DNA of 64,000 bases from Firmicutes bacterium UBA2058 (GCA_002332905.1 DDAM01000062.1:268195-332194), one strand, 5' to 3'. Positions 41,508-50,323 are shown, counted from the stretch's first letter. Notes: generated from the letters alone by a model not told the origin. Numbers and translations are program-made.

Positions 41508-43838
41508 TTATATTTTTTCTATTGGGGCAAAGCTTAACATCACTGTTTTTAAGCCCTTTTGATCAAAAGCAATAGTTGCTTTTTGATCATTGCCTTCACC
41601 AGTTAATGATACAATTACACCCATTCCCCAAGCCTTATGTCTAACTTTGTCCCCAACCATCATTTTATCTGATTTTAATTTTGATGGCTTTTCTATTATT
41701 TCATCTTTTATGTCATCGTATACATCAATAACCTTAATACCATCTTCAACAAACGACTCTGCTCCTCTAAAAAAGCCGTTTTTCTTTTCTTTAGGAACTT
41801 TTACAGTTTTGAACATGCTGTTAAAGCTCATTTCACCCTTGAAATATTCATCGAATTCATCTTCTGTTCGTTTTTTATTAATATTTTTTGAAAATGCTGA
41901 CTTTATAGGCTTATCCAAATAATCTAAAGGTATTTCATTTATAAATCTAGAAGGTGCTCTCATTTCATGATTGCCAAATACAAGTCTTTCATTAGTATAT
42001 GAAAGGTATAATTTCTTTTTAGCTCTAGTAACAGCGACATAGAAAAGTCTTCTCTCTTCTTCCAAATCATCTTCAACATCATCATCTCTTATAATTGGAA
42101 AAGTTCTCTCTTCAAGTCCGGCTACGAACACAACATCATACTCTAACCCCTTAGCGCTATGAACAGTTAATAATGTCACTCTTTCATCATCTGTTTCTTC
42201 TGTTTTATCCGTATCTGACAATAAAGATACATGAGCTAAAAAGTCTTCAAGTGAATTTTCCTCATATCTTTCCTCAAAGTCCTTAGCGGCAGACATAAAC
42301 TCTTGAATGTTTTCAAGTCTTGACATTCCCTCGATACTTTGGTCTTCTTGCATCATCTTTTCATATCCTGTATCCTCATAAACAGCCTTTATAAATTCAG
42401 ACAGAGGTAAAACATCTTTTTTAACCATCAATAGTTCCATAATTTCTACGAAACTTGATATACCATTAACTCCTGCTGGTGTGATACCAAGCATACTAGC
42501 ATCATAGCATGCTTCAAACAGCGATATTTCCTGTGACGCTGCATAACCTTCAAGTGTTTCAATTGCCTTAGGACCAATTTTTCTTTTAGGTAAATTTATA
42601 ATTCTACTTAAGCTAATATCATCTTTGGCATTTTGTATTAACATAAGGTACGATATAATATCCTTAATTTCTTTACGACCGTAGAACTTTAATCCCCCAA
42701 CAATTTTATAAGGTATACCTAGTGTCATCAAACCTTCCTCTAATGCACGGGACTGGGCATTAGCTCTATATAGTATCGCTATTTCAGAATATTTTATATC
42801 GTTTTTCTCAAATTCTTTTCTAATATTTGAAGCAACCATAAATGCTTCTTCTTTTTCGTTGTCTGTATTTATAAGCCCAATAGGTTCTCCACCTTCAAAA
42901 TCAGTATAAAGCTCTTTACCTTTTCTATTGTAGTTATTTTTAATAACATAATTTGCAGCATTAAGTATAACATCTGTTGAACGGTAATTTTTCTCTAGCT
43001 TTACTGTTTTCGCATTATCAAAATCCTTCTCAAAATCTAGTATATTATTTATGTCAGCTCCACGCCATCCATATATAGACTGGTCATCATCACCAACTAC
43101 AAATACATTGCTTTCGCCATCTTCTTTTTTACCTAAAATTTTAACAAGGTTGTATTGAACGTTGTTAGTATCTTGATACTCATCAACTAATATGTATTTA
43201 AATCTATTTTGATAGTATTCTTTAATATCTGGGTTAGTTTGTAAAAGCTTTAACGCCTTAATTATTAAGTCATCAAAATCTAATGCGTTGCATATTTTAA
43301 GCTTTTTCTCATATAAAGCATAAACATCTCCAACATTTCTCATAAAGAAATTAGCATAGTTTTCTGACATAAATTTTTCAGGATTATTGCGAAGATTTTT
43401 TTCACTGCTAATTATACCTCTTATAGTATTAGCGTTATATTTTTTAGTATCTAGCTCTAATTCTTTTATACATGTTTTTACAACATTTTTTTGATCATCA
43501 GTATCATATATTACAAAGTTTTTTTCATAACCTAATCTTTCAATATCTCTTCTTAATATACGTACACAAATAGAGTGGAAGGTCCCTATCCACATTCTAT
43601 CTATATCATAGTCTATAAGCTGTCCAATTCTTTCTTTCATTTCATTAGCAGCTTTGTTAGTAAATGTTATTGACAATATTTCACTAGGCCGAGCCTTCCC
43701 AGTTTTTATCAGATATGCAATTCTATGTGTAAGGACACGTGTCTTCCCTGTACCTGCACCTGCTATAACAAGTATAGGTCCTTTATCATGAGAAGCCGCT
43801 TCTCTTTGTTTCTCATTTAAACCACTTAATAAATCCAT
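41508..43838 (-). CDS. pcrA: ATP-dependent DNA helicase PcrA
   Basis: 776 aa. SF1A helicase motifs: Walker A GAGTGKTRVLTHR, motif II DEYQDTN, motif III GDDDQSIYGWRGAD, motif IV region EKNYRST, motif VI VAVTRAKKKLYLSYT. The C-terminus ends in a Tudor-like RNA polymerase-binding fold (VGDKVRHKAWGMGVIVSL) as in PcrA. Acts in replication, repair and removal of stalled polymerase. First gene of pcrA-ligA-rubredoxin. Its ribosome binding site AGAGG closes composite element copy C, the largest copy. Confidence 0.97.
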   Translation of the reverse strand: MDLLSGLNEKQREAASHDKGPILVIAGAGTGKTRVLTHRIAYLIKTGKARPSEILSITFTNKAANEMKERIGQLIDYDIDRMWIGTFHSICVRILRRDIERLGYEKNFVIYDTDDQKNVVKTCIKELELDTKKYNANTIRGIISSEKNLRNNPEKFMSENYANFFMRNVGDVYALYEKKLKICNALDFDDLIIKALKLLQTNPDIKEYYQNRFKYILVDEYQDTNNVQYNLVKILGKKEDGESNVFVVGDDDQSIYGWRGADINNILDFEKDFDNAKTVKLEKNYRSTDVILNAANYVIKNNYNRKGKELYTDFEGGEPIGLINTDNEKEEAFMVASNIRKEFEKNDIKYSEIAILYRANAQSRALEEGLMTLGIPYKIVGGLKFYGRKEIKDIISYLMLIQNAKDDISLSRIINLPKRKIGPKAIETLEGYAASQEISLFEACYDASMLGITPAGVNGISSFVEIMELLMVKKDVLPLSEFIKAVYEDTGYEKMMQEDQSIEGMSRLENIQEFMSAAKDFEERYEENSLEDFLAHVSLLSDTDKTEETDDERVTLLTVHSAKGLEYDVVFVAGLEERTFPIIRDDDVEDDLEEERRLFYVAVTRAKKKLYLSYTNERLVFGNHEMRAPSRFINEIPLDYLDKPIKSAFSKNINKKRTEDEFDEYFKGEMSFNSMFKTVKVPKEKKNGFFRGAESFVEDGIKVIDVYDDIKDEIIEKPSKLKSDKMMVGDKVRHKAWGMGVIVSLTGEGNDQKATIAFDQKGLKTVMLSFAPIEKI

Positions 43839-43844
43839 GATTAC

Positions 43845-43980
43845 CTCTCTATTACGCCGCTTCGCGGCGTCACAATAAATTTAGTGTAAAACAAATTTTA
43901 CACTTGAAGAATTGTTTTTTAATTCTTCCATAGAGTGAAATTCATTTCACTCTGTGAAGAGTGTTTTTTCTTCACTCTTT
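43845..43980 (-). repeat. Composite hairpin 5' element, copy C (largest)
   Basis: Five consecutive hairpins on the minus strand: GTGAAG..CTTCAC, AGAGTGAAAT-GA-ATTTCACTCT, GAAGAATT..AATTCTTC, AGTGTAAAAT..TTTTACACT and GACGCCGC-GAA-GCGGCGT, then AATAGAGG. It contains the three hairpins of copies A and B plus two extra ones in the same style. Confidence 0.75.
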
Positions 43981-44049
43981 CTCCCCTAATGTTTTAACTT
44001 TACCACTACTATTATAAACTAAATTAGGACTAAAATAAATAGCAAAAAA

Positions 44050-44095
44050 ATATACACTTGTTCTCTAACAATATCGAAACAAAGTGTATACTTTT
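44050..44095 (-). terminator. Terminator of the peptide gene pair
   Basis: On the minus strand TATACACTTTGTT..AACAAGTGTATA (one mismatch) followed by TTTTTTT, after the 78-aa gene. Confidence 0.85.
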
Positions 44096-44107
44096 ATGTA
44101 TTTATAA

Positions 44108-44344
44108 TTAAACAACTGGCCCACATAATTTTGGCTTTACGCCAATATCGGTTTCTTCAGTTTCAAGTAAATTATCATTTTTAAATTCAAAATCTGAACT
44201 GGATGAATTACTTATACGTTTTTTACAATTATCATCATATTCATTGTTTAAAGGTTCTTTGCACGCAATTCCAGAGTGCTCTTCACTTTTGTTTTTATTA
44301 AAATCAGTTAGTGGTATATCACGCCCTAAAATTAAGAATCTCAT
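44108..44344 (-). CDS. Small polar peptide, possible signalling or effector peptide
   Basis: 78 aa. Polar, no signal peptide or membrane segment, three cysteines, with the C-terminus PKLCGPVV. AAGGTGGA precedes the ATG, and a strong terminator follows, so it looks like a real gene. It lies 65 nt after the repeat-peptide precursor on the same strand and is probably co-transcribed with it. Not recognised. A short hydrophobic C-terminus after a polar leader recalls RRNPP-type pheromone precursors, but such precursors normally carry an export signal, which this lacks. Confidence 0.6.
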   Translation of the reverse strand: MRFLILGRDIPLTDFNKNKSEEHSGIACKEPLNNEYDDNCKKRISNSSSSDFEFKNDNLLETEETDIGVKPKLCGPVV

Positions 44345-44409
44345 GAAAGTTCCACCTTTAACTTTAAATTTATAACTAAATTATATGTGAATAATACAGA
44401 AGTATGTAT

Positions 44410-44823
44410 TTATACTAATTCGCCACCAACTAAATCTTCTCCTGTTGCATCTATTATATCAGCTTGTACTATCTCGCCTATTACTTCATCTCTTCCTGCT
44501 GCATCTATTATATCTGCTTGTACTATTTCACCTATTACATCATCTTTTCCTGCTACATCTATTATATCAGCACGTACTATTTCGCCTATTACTTCATCTC
44601 TTCCTGCTACATCTATTATATCAGCTTGTACTATCTCGCCTATTACTTCATCTCTTCCTGCTACATCTATTGTATCCGCACTTACTATCTCACCTATTAC
44701 TTCATCTCTTCCTGCAATTGTAATATCATTTGAATAAAAACTATATGATAAGATTAAAGCACTTATTAATAAAACTGAACATAAACTCTTTACTACTAAA
44801 TTTATAAATTTTTTATTCATCAT
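44410..44823 (-). CDS. Secreted precursor of five 18-residue repeats (putative pheromone precursor)
   Basis: 137 aa. Signal sequence in residues 1-32 (hydrophobic SLCSVLLISALILSYSFYS), then five 18-residue units of the form (V/A)AG(R/K)D(E/D)VIGEIVxADxID, and a final variant ATGEDLVGGELV at the C-terminus. GGGAG lies 9 nt before the first of two ATGs. Divergent from an HTH-TPR regulator. A secreted, repeat-built product next to such a regulator is the layout of a peptide-pheromone system in which proteolysis would release several identical short peptides for re-import. The alternative is a repeat surface protein. Confidence 0.75.
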   Translation of the reverse strand: MMNKKFINLVVKSLCSVLLISALILSYSFYSNDITIAGRDEVIGEIVSADTIDVAGRDEVIGEIVQADIIDVAGRDEVIGEIVRADIIDVAGKDDVIGEIVQADIIDAAGRDEVIGEIVQADIIDATGEDLVGGELV

Positions 44824-44836
44824 AATTTTACACTCC

Positions 44837-44864
44837 CATATAATTTAATTTCTTTGATTATATG
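44837..44864. promoter_or_regulatory. Palindrome in the divergent promoter region of the peptide/regulator pair
   Basis: CATATAAT (44837-44844) and ATTATATG (44857-44864), perfect 8-bp arms with 12 nt between, 14 nt upstream of the precursor start. A fair candidate for the regulator's operator. Confidence 0.45.
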
Positions 44865-44937
44865 GAAATTTTATGATATATTGTATATAATGTAAAGAGA
44901 ACTATAGTTGGCATAATAAAATAAGGGGGTTATGTAA

Positions 44938-45882
44938 TTGACCGATACACATATAGGGCAAACCATTGCATATCTAAGGAAATTAAGAAAACTAACCCAA
45001 CAGCAACTCGCAGATGGCATATGTACTCGAGAGTATATAAGAAAATTAGAAAACGGATATAATCAACCCACTATTTACATAATTGATTTATTATCTCAAA
45101 GGCTTCAAGAAGATATATATAACTATCATTTATCAGTTGAAAGACATAATGATATTGAAACACATTTAAAAATTCAAGAAATCAATGACATTTTTGCATC
45201 TAAGAATTTTGAACTTCTTATAAAGATTATACAACAGTATGAAAATCTTCCAACTTTTAAAGATGGAGAAGCTTTGCAAATTATCTATTACTCAAAAGCA
45301 ATGTGTGAATATTATCTTAACTATGATTATAATAAAGCTATTAATTATTGTATAAAAGGGCTTAATGTATACAAGAAAAACTTTAATTTAGCCAATTGGA
45401 GTAAGCTTTTGTATTCTAATATTGAATTAAGAATTATTAACACTATTGCTAGTTGTAAGTGCTATAACAACGATCTTGAAAATGGCATTAAAATGATTTA
45501 TGAATTACTAGACTACTTAGACAAGTATATTTCCGTTACTCTATATTCAATAAGAGTAAAAGGAAATTTTCATGTAAATTTGTATACACAAGTAGCATAT
45601 AATTTATCTAATCATTTAACAGAACAATTTAAATACAGTGATGCACTTAAAATAATTGATAAAGCAATAACCATTTCCTTAAGAACAAAGTATATGAGTA
45701 TGTATCCATACTTATTAAAAAATAAGTTTCAATTATTATATATGCTTGATAATTTAGAAGAAGCTGAAGTTTATTATGATAAGGCTCTAATTTATTATAA
45801 GGATCTTCTACCAGAAGTTGAATTAAAAGAACTTATAAATGAAACTAAAAAGCAATATCCAAAACTTTTTAAACACTTTTAA
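44938..45882 (+). CDS. HTH-TPR transcriptional regulator (RRNPP/PlcR-Rgg-type)
   Basis: 314 aa. XRE helix-turn-helix in residues 1-65 (IGQTIAYLRKLRKLTQQQLA; REYIRKLENGYNQPT). The rest is a helical repeat domain with TPR-like units (YNKAINYCIKGLNVYKK; YSDALKIIDKAITI; LEEAEVYYDKALIYY), as in PlcR, Rgg and related peptide sensors. Start is TTG with AAGGGGG 10 nt upstream; no in-frame ATG is near. Divergent from the repeat-peptide precursor. It probably binds re-imported peptides and controls the divergent operon. Confidence 0.85.
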   Translation: MTDTHIGQTIAYLRKLRKLTQQQLADGICTREYIRKLENGYNQPTIYIIDLLSQRLQEDIYNYHLSVERHNDIETHLKIQEINDIFASKNFELLIKIIQQYENLPTFKDGEALQIIYYSKAMCEYYLNYDYNKAINYCIKGLNVYKKNFNLANWSKLLYSNIELRIINTIASCKCYNNDLENGIKMIYELLDYLDKYISVTLYSIRVKGNFHVNLYTQVAYNLSNHLTEQFKYSDALKIIDKAITISLRTKYMSMYPYLLKNKFQLLYMLDNLEEAEVYYDKALIYYKDLLPEVELKELINETKKQYPKLFKHF

Positions 45883-46098
45883 CAAATCTTAAGAAATTAT
45901 ATATTATTAACCTTATATAAATATTAATATAAATCAAAAAAAAAATAAAGAGAACAATACTTCGCATTTTTAAAAAAAGTAGATATTACAACAAAAAGAT
46001 AAATTAGTTTTGCATTATCTACTCAAATTATAAATTTATATCAAATATATTAAAAATTTTTGATGTTTTAGTCATATAAAGTAAAAACATTGTTGTAA

Positions 46099-46137
46099 AA
46101 AATTAAGGGATTTCAAAGTATGAAATCCCTTAATTTT
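46099..46137 (-). terminator. Terminator of the 44-aa gene
   Basis: AAATTAAGGGATTTC-AAAGTAT-GAAATCCCTTAATTT with a T run on the minus strand, starting at the stop codon. The 255 nt between 45883 and 46137 are otherwise AT-rich with nothing recognisable. Confidence 0.9.
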
Positions 46138-46272
46138 TTATTTTTTTTCGTATGCAATTAAAATATATTGTTTGCCTGTTTCACTATTTAATTTTGATTC
46201 TTTTTCAACTAAACAGTGATATTCATCTTGTTCTAAATCCGCAACTTTGTATTCATTCCATTTATTACTCAT
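46138..46272 (-). CDS. Small protein of unknown function (44 aa)
   Basis: 44 aa, MSNKWNEYKVADLEQDEYHC.. ending QYILIAYEKK. Soluble, with a predicted beta-alpha-beta feel and alternating charge. AGGAGG 8 nt before the ATG and a perfect terminator right after the stop make it a convincing gene in spite of its length. It stands alone between the HTH-TPR gene and the anti-sigma gene. Not recognised. Confidence 0.75.
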   Translation of the reverse strand: MSNKWNEYKVADLEQDEYHCLVEKESKLNSETGKQYILIAYEKK

Positions 46273-46384
46273 AACTTTCCTCCTACACAGTTAATAATAA
46301 ACGCAGTATTATTTTTTCATGTAGAATAAATTTTATTCATAACAAACTAGTAATGCAGTTTATATGTCAAAATTTTAATAGCTA

Positions 46385-47536
46385 TTAATCATTATCATCT
46401 TTATCATCTTCTTCTAAATCATTATCTTCATTTTCTTTATCATTATTATTTTTTTGTTCAGATTTTTTATTGTCATGATCCTTTTTCTTTATATCTTTTT
46501 CATTTTGTTTATCTTCTTTTTTAAATTCATTGTTATCTTTATCATCTTCATCATCATCATTGTCATCTTTAATGTCATCTTTATCATCATTAATTATGTC
46601 ATTATTTTTATCTTTTTTATTATTATCTTTTTTGTCATTGTCTTTGCTACTTTTGTCTATCTTGTCATTATTATTCTTACTATCTTTAACATTATCTATT
46701 TTATTTTTAGGATAGTCATCATTGTCATCATTATCATTATCTTCGTCGTCTTCATCCATATCGTCTATGATTTCTTCTATTTCATCCACTAAATCTTCAG
46801 TAGAAATATTGTTTTTCTCTGCATAAGCTAATAATTCTTTTATTTTTAAATTATATAAAGAGCTTGCGTCAGTTTTTTCATCATTTTTATCAAGCATTTT
46901 TTGAATAAACTGAAGTTTTCCGACAGATACTCCAGTTTCCTTAGATAATTCCTGCAAATCCTTCATACTATTTAATTCCTGCTTCATAACTACAGCTGAA
47001 ATATTATTTTCATTTAGTTTCTCATTTACAGATTGATCAATACTGTCTGATATTTTTTTAGCTTGCTCCTCTGACTTTGCATTAACTGATATAAGTATTG
47101 CATTATCTGTTAATTCCGATTTTATATATCCTTGGGATATCATTTCATTCATTATATCGTCAATTGCATTTTCTATATTCTTATTTTTAACATCTATAGA
47201 ATTCACAATAGATGTTCCATCATCATTTTTAGCATTTACAACTATTACTTTATCAAACATATTTGTTCTAATTTCAATACTAGGATTAACGTCTATATAT
47301 ATATCATTTACAGGAACATAATAAGTTCCAAATCCTATAATCATTATAAGTAAACAGGCGCTAATAGCCAATGCATATTTCATATTAAAATTTAGAGTTT
47401 TCTTACTTTTTTTTATATCTTCTATACTAAAATTAATTTCATTAACATAAGCTCCATTATTTATTTTATAAAAACAATCTGGAGTTGACTTTTCTAGTGC
47501 GCTTTTTAAATTATTTTTTATATCTATTTTTTTCAT
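46385..47536 (-). CDS. RsgI-like anti-sigma factor with acidic extracellular tail
   Basis: 383 aa. Cytoplasmic N-terminus (~50 residues), membrane helix at ~53-72 (YALAISACLLIMIIGFG), then DVNPSIEIRTN, the hallmark following the membrane helix in RsgI-type anti-sigma factors. A helical segment up to ~240 follows, and then ~140 residues of almost pure Asp, Lys, Asn and Glu. The ATG at 47534-47536 has GGAGG upstream. Encoded just after its probable sigma factor (18 nt apart). In other Clostridia RsgI ectodomains sense polysaccharides; here the sensor is a disordered charged tail, which may sense cations or wall polymers. Confidence 0.85.
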   Translation of the reverse strand: MKKIDIKNNLKSALEKSTPDCFYKINNGAYVNEINFSIEDIKKSKKTLNFNMKYALAISACLLIMIIGFGTYYVPVNDIYIDVNPSIEIRTNMFDKVIVVNAKNDDGTSIVNSIDVKNKNIENAIDDIMNEMISQGYIKSELTDNAILISVNAKSEEQAKKISDSIDQSVNEKLNENNISAVVMKQELNSMKDLQELSKETGVSVGKLQFIQKMLDKNDEKTDASSLYNLKIKELLAYAEKNNISTEDLVDEIEEIIDDMDEDDEDNDNDDNDDYPKNKIDNVKDSKNNNDKIDKSSKDNDKKDNNKKDKNNDIINDDKDDIKDDNDDDEDDKDNNEFKKEDKQNEKDIKKKDHDNKKSEQKNNNDKENEDNDLEEDDKDDND

Positions 47537-47553
47537 CTTAACCTCCAATAAAA

Positions 47554-48084
47554 CTAAGAATACTTTAATTCTTTTTTTAGCTTGTTTAATGCCATATTAT
47601 ACTTCCACAAAACCGTACCTAAAGGCTTACCTAATATATCAGCTATTTCTCTATGCTTCATGCCACTTATTAAATATAAAAATACTATTTCACGCTCTTC
47701 ATCTTGAAGAGTTTTTAACGCAGTCTTTAAAACAATAGATTCATCAATATCTAGTTCAATTTTTTTATTAACTATAAACTCATTCTGCTCAATGTTTGTT
47801 ATCTGCTCTTTTAGGCCTTTTCTAATAGTCATAAGAGAAAAGTTTTTTGCAATTCTTAAAATCCATGCAAGTGGTTTTCCCTGTGGTTTATAAGTATATG
47901 CTGCTTCTTTTAATCTAATGAAGGTATCCTGCATTGCATCCTGCGCGCGCTCATGATTTTTAAGGATGGCAAGTGCATATGAATAAACTATTTTATTAGT
48001 TTCTAAATATAGCTGTTCAAAAGCATCCATGTTATTTTCTGCAGTTTTGAGCAATAGATCTTCAACAAATTCTTGATTTTTCAT
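47554..48084 (-). CDS. ECF-type RNA polymerase sigma factor
   Basis: 176 aa. Region 2 at residues 15-80 (FEQLYLETNKIVYSYALAIL; AQDAMQDTFIRLKEAAY), region 4 at 115-170 (LQDEEREIVFLYLISGMKHR; EIADILGKPLGTVLWKYN). ECF-type layout without a region 3. AAGGT precedes the ATG. Operon with the RsgI-like gene downstream, which should hold it at the membrane. Targets unknown; the exported repeat protein at 48560 is a possible one by proximity. Confidence 0.92.
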   Translation of the reverse strand: MKNQEFVEDLLLKTAENNMDAFEQLYLETNKIVYSYALAILKNHERAQDAMQDTFIRLKEAAYTYKPQGKPLAWILRIAKNFSLMTIRKGLKEQITNIEQNEFIVNKKIELDIDESIVLKTALKTLQDEEREIVFLYLISGMKHREIADILGKPLGTVLWKYNMALNKLKKELKYS

Positions 48085-48159
48085 ATCAATACCTTTCTTA
48101 TTAATGTATCCTCTAATATAATAATGAACTAAAGCATTATTTTATTGGTAGTTTTTTTT

Positions 48160-48189
48160 AAAAATAAAAAATCTGTGTTTCCACAGATT
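48160..48189 (-). terminator. Terminator of the SRP RNA
   Basis: On the minus strand AATCTGTG-GAAA-CACAGATT followed by TTTTATTTTT, 40 nt past the end of the SRP RNA and upstream of the sigma factor gene. Confidence 0.85.
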
Positions 48190-48226
48190 ATTATATCATA
48201 GTCTCAACTAGTTTGATCATTTTAAA

Positions 48227-48494
48227 GCTGTGCACCCTTTGGTTGTCATAATGCTCCAAGCGCTACTCATGCAGTTAGCTCAAATTCAGCTACCCCACGT
48301 CACACGAAGCCTTCCACTTACTGCTGCTTCCTTCCGGACCTGACAGGGTTCATGGCGCTCCATTGCGCAGGACCAAACTCTCAACACTACTTTCATAAGT
48401 CAGACCCTAGCCCATTATGCCGCTCAAAGGGGATTACGTCTTGCTACAGCGGATTGCAAGTACAGGGCACCGCTACCTCCCCACCTAGCACAGC
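48227..48494 (-). ncRNA. ffs: Signal recognition particle RNA, large Bacillus/Clostridium type
   Basis: About 268 nt. The minus strand carries the invariant S-domain hairpin CAGGTCCGGAAGGAAGCAGC, and upstream GGGGAGGTAGCGGTGCCCTG of the 5' Alu region. The 3' part with GAGCTAACTGCATGAGTAGC and GGGTGCAC closes the Alu domain as in Bacillus subtilis scRNA. The presence of an Alu domain marks a Firmicute. Ends are set from the promoter and by comparison with the Bacillus RNA, to within a few nucleotides. Confidence 0.95.
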
Positions 48495-48500
48495 TTAATC

Positions 48501-48529
48501 ATATTATCATAAATATGTTAATATGTCAA
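48501..48529 (-). promoter_or_regulatory. Promoter of the SRP RNA
   Basis: On the minus strand TTGACA (48529-48524), 17 nt, TAATAT (48506-48501), placing the start at about 48494, the RNA's expected 5' end. Confidence 0.85.
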
Positions 48530-48559
48530 TATCCAAAACTTAGGAATTGTTGCAATATT

Positions 48560-50323
48560 CTAATTCTTTCTGTCTTTATTGTATTTAAATTTTTTATCTA
48601 TACCTTTAAATTCCTTAATTAATTTTTCAATTAAGTCTTCCACTTTATCTTCCATATCATCGTCATCTTCGTCATAGTCGTCACCAAGTACATGTTCAAC
48701 AAGTTCTTCAACAACATCCTCTAAATTGTCAAAATCCAAATCAATATTTTTATCTTTTATACATTCATACCAATTTTCAACGCCTAACTCATTAAATAAC
48801 TTATCTAATAAGTCATAGATATCCTTTAATTCATTATCAGTTGGTGGATTAATTGAAGATTTAACATTTATACTATATGCTAATGACATTGGAGGCATGC
48901 TAAATGTTGCTACTAATGAATGTGTTGCATCTATTTTCATTCCTGCCTTTAAATCTTTTAATGTAATAAATTTTCCTGTAGAATCTTTTATTATAGTATT
49001 ATTGTCAACTAATAGTACTATTTCTGTATAAACATTATTATAAAATTCATCTTCATATGTTACAGTAATACGACTATTTCTTAAATCAACATTATTTATT
49101 TTTGCATTTTCAATTAAAACTGATTGATTATCATCAACAACATATATAGAATAAGCTTTTGCTGTTGGTGGTAATCCTAATGTAATTGCATCTGAATGTT
49201 TAGCATTTATTAACATGCCAACTTTTAAATCTGTTATTGCTATTGTTTTTCCAAATTCATTTTTTATTACTGTATCATTATCAACTAACAATATAATTGT
49301 TTCTTCATATATTTTATTATCATGCACCTCATCATAGATTACTGTTATATTGTTATTTCCAATATTTATGTCTTCTATTTTTGCATTTTCTATACTAGGA
49401 ACAGTTTTTTCATCTATTATTTGTATTGAATATGCTTGAGCTTGTGCAGGTAAGCTTCTAGTCATTGCTAAAGAGTATTCTGCTCTAATTTTTTGACCAA
49501 CTTTTAGCTGTTCATAAGTTATATTATTACCATCTTGATCTTTTAACATAGTTTTATCTGATAAAACTAACTTAATTTGCTCATTAACTTTTTCAGGATT
49601 TCCTATTAGCACATAAGCAATATTATTATATATATTTTTCTCTATGATATTTGCTTCTTTAATCTCAGAATCTTCATATTCTCTTACTATATCTATACTG
49701 ATGCAATAAGCTGTTACTGCATTTGAGTGTTCAACATTTAAAACCATACCAGTCTTTAATGCTGATTTTACTGTTTTAACACCAAACTGGTTAACAATTT
49801 CTGTATTATTGTCAACTACTAAATTCATAGTATTTTCAACAATTTTGTTACTAGTATCAGTTACCTTGTATAAAATTGTCAATAACAAAGTATCGTTAGC
49901 ATCAGCAGATATTTTTTGAACAACAGCATTTGATATTTCAGATATTTCATTAACACTTTTTGATATTTGAATGCTTTTTGCTTCATGAGATTTATCCTTA
50001 CCATTTGAGGTTTTGTTGTATGTTACCTCTACGTTCATACCAGCTTTTAAATCAGATACTTTTATTTCATTTTGTTTTTCATCTTTTATTGAAGTACTTT
50101 TAGTTATTCTAAAAATAACTTTATTTGATTTTTCACCTATTACTATATTGTTTGGATGTATCTCAGATATTTCGCCTTCTCTAATATATTCCTTTAATTG
50201 GTTTTCTTGTTTATGTTTTTCATTTCCTCTAAGAGTATTTTCAGCAGCAAAAATTGACATATTTGAAATCAATAGAACTGACATAGTTACTACTGCTGCT
50301 ATTTTTAAGAAATTCTTTTTCAT
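48560..50323 (-). CDS. Exported protein with repeated ~90-residue domains
   Basis: 587 aa. Signal peptide residues 1-27. Five domains of ~85-95 residues follow. Four of them share the pattern (S/I)xNAxxxxI, LLVDNxTxIxxxxGxxxxxxxLKxGMxxxxxHS and AxTxSxPPxxxAYSI, a small beta-barrel-like unit; the first is the most divergent. The last ~100 residues are helical and acidic (DDYDEDDDDMEDKVEDLIEK). AGGAGG precedes the ATG. Not recognised; the DUF5666-like beta fold is a possible relative. It lies next to an RsgI/sigma pair and may be a surface target of it. Confidence 0.75.
   Translation of the reverse strand: MKKNFLKIAAVVTMSVLLISNMSIFAAENTLRGNEKHKQENQLKEYIREGEISEIHPNNIVIGEKSNKVIFRITKSTSIKDEKQNEIKVSDLKAGMNVEVTYNKTSNGKDKSHEAKSIQISKSVNEISEISNAVVQKISADANDTLLLTILYKVTDTSNKIVENTMNLVVDNNTEIVNQFGVKTVKSALKTGMVLNVEHSNAVTAYCISIDIVREYEDSEIKEANIIEKNIYNNIAYVLIGNPEKVNEQIKLVLSDKTMLKDQDGNNITYEQLKVGQKIRAEYSLAMTRSLPAQAQAYSIQIIDEKTVPSIENAKIEDINIGNNNITVIYDEVHDNKIYEETIILLVDNDTVIKNEFGKTIAITDLKVGMLINAKHSDAITLGLPPTAKAYSIYVVDDNQSVLIENAKINNVDLRNSRITVTYEDEFYNNVYTEIVLLVDNNTIIKDSTGKFITLKDLKAGMKIDATHSLVATFSMPPMSLAYSINVKSSINPPTDNELKDIYDLLDKLFNELGVENWYECIKDKNIDLDFDNLEDVVEELVEHVLGDDYDEDDDDMEDKVEDLIEKLIKEFKGIDKKFKYNKDRKN

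Noticed and set aside
44410..44730. 54-bp tandem repeats considered as a CRISPR-like array
   Set aside because: The units are contiguous without spacers and keep one reading frame with a signal peptide and ribosome binding site; they code 18-residue repeats.
44387..44737. Plus-strand open frames over the repeat peptide gene
   Set aside because: They arise from the 54-bp periodicity in the other frames; no ribosome binding sites, and the minus-strand frame has signal peptide and start site.
46454..46792. Long hydrophobic open frame on the plus strand
   Set aside because: It is the antisense of Asp/Lys/Asn codon runs (GAT, AAA, AAT) of the anti-sigma factor tail; no ribosome binding site.
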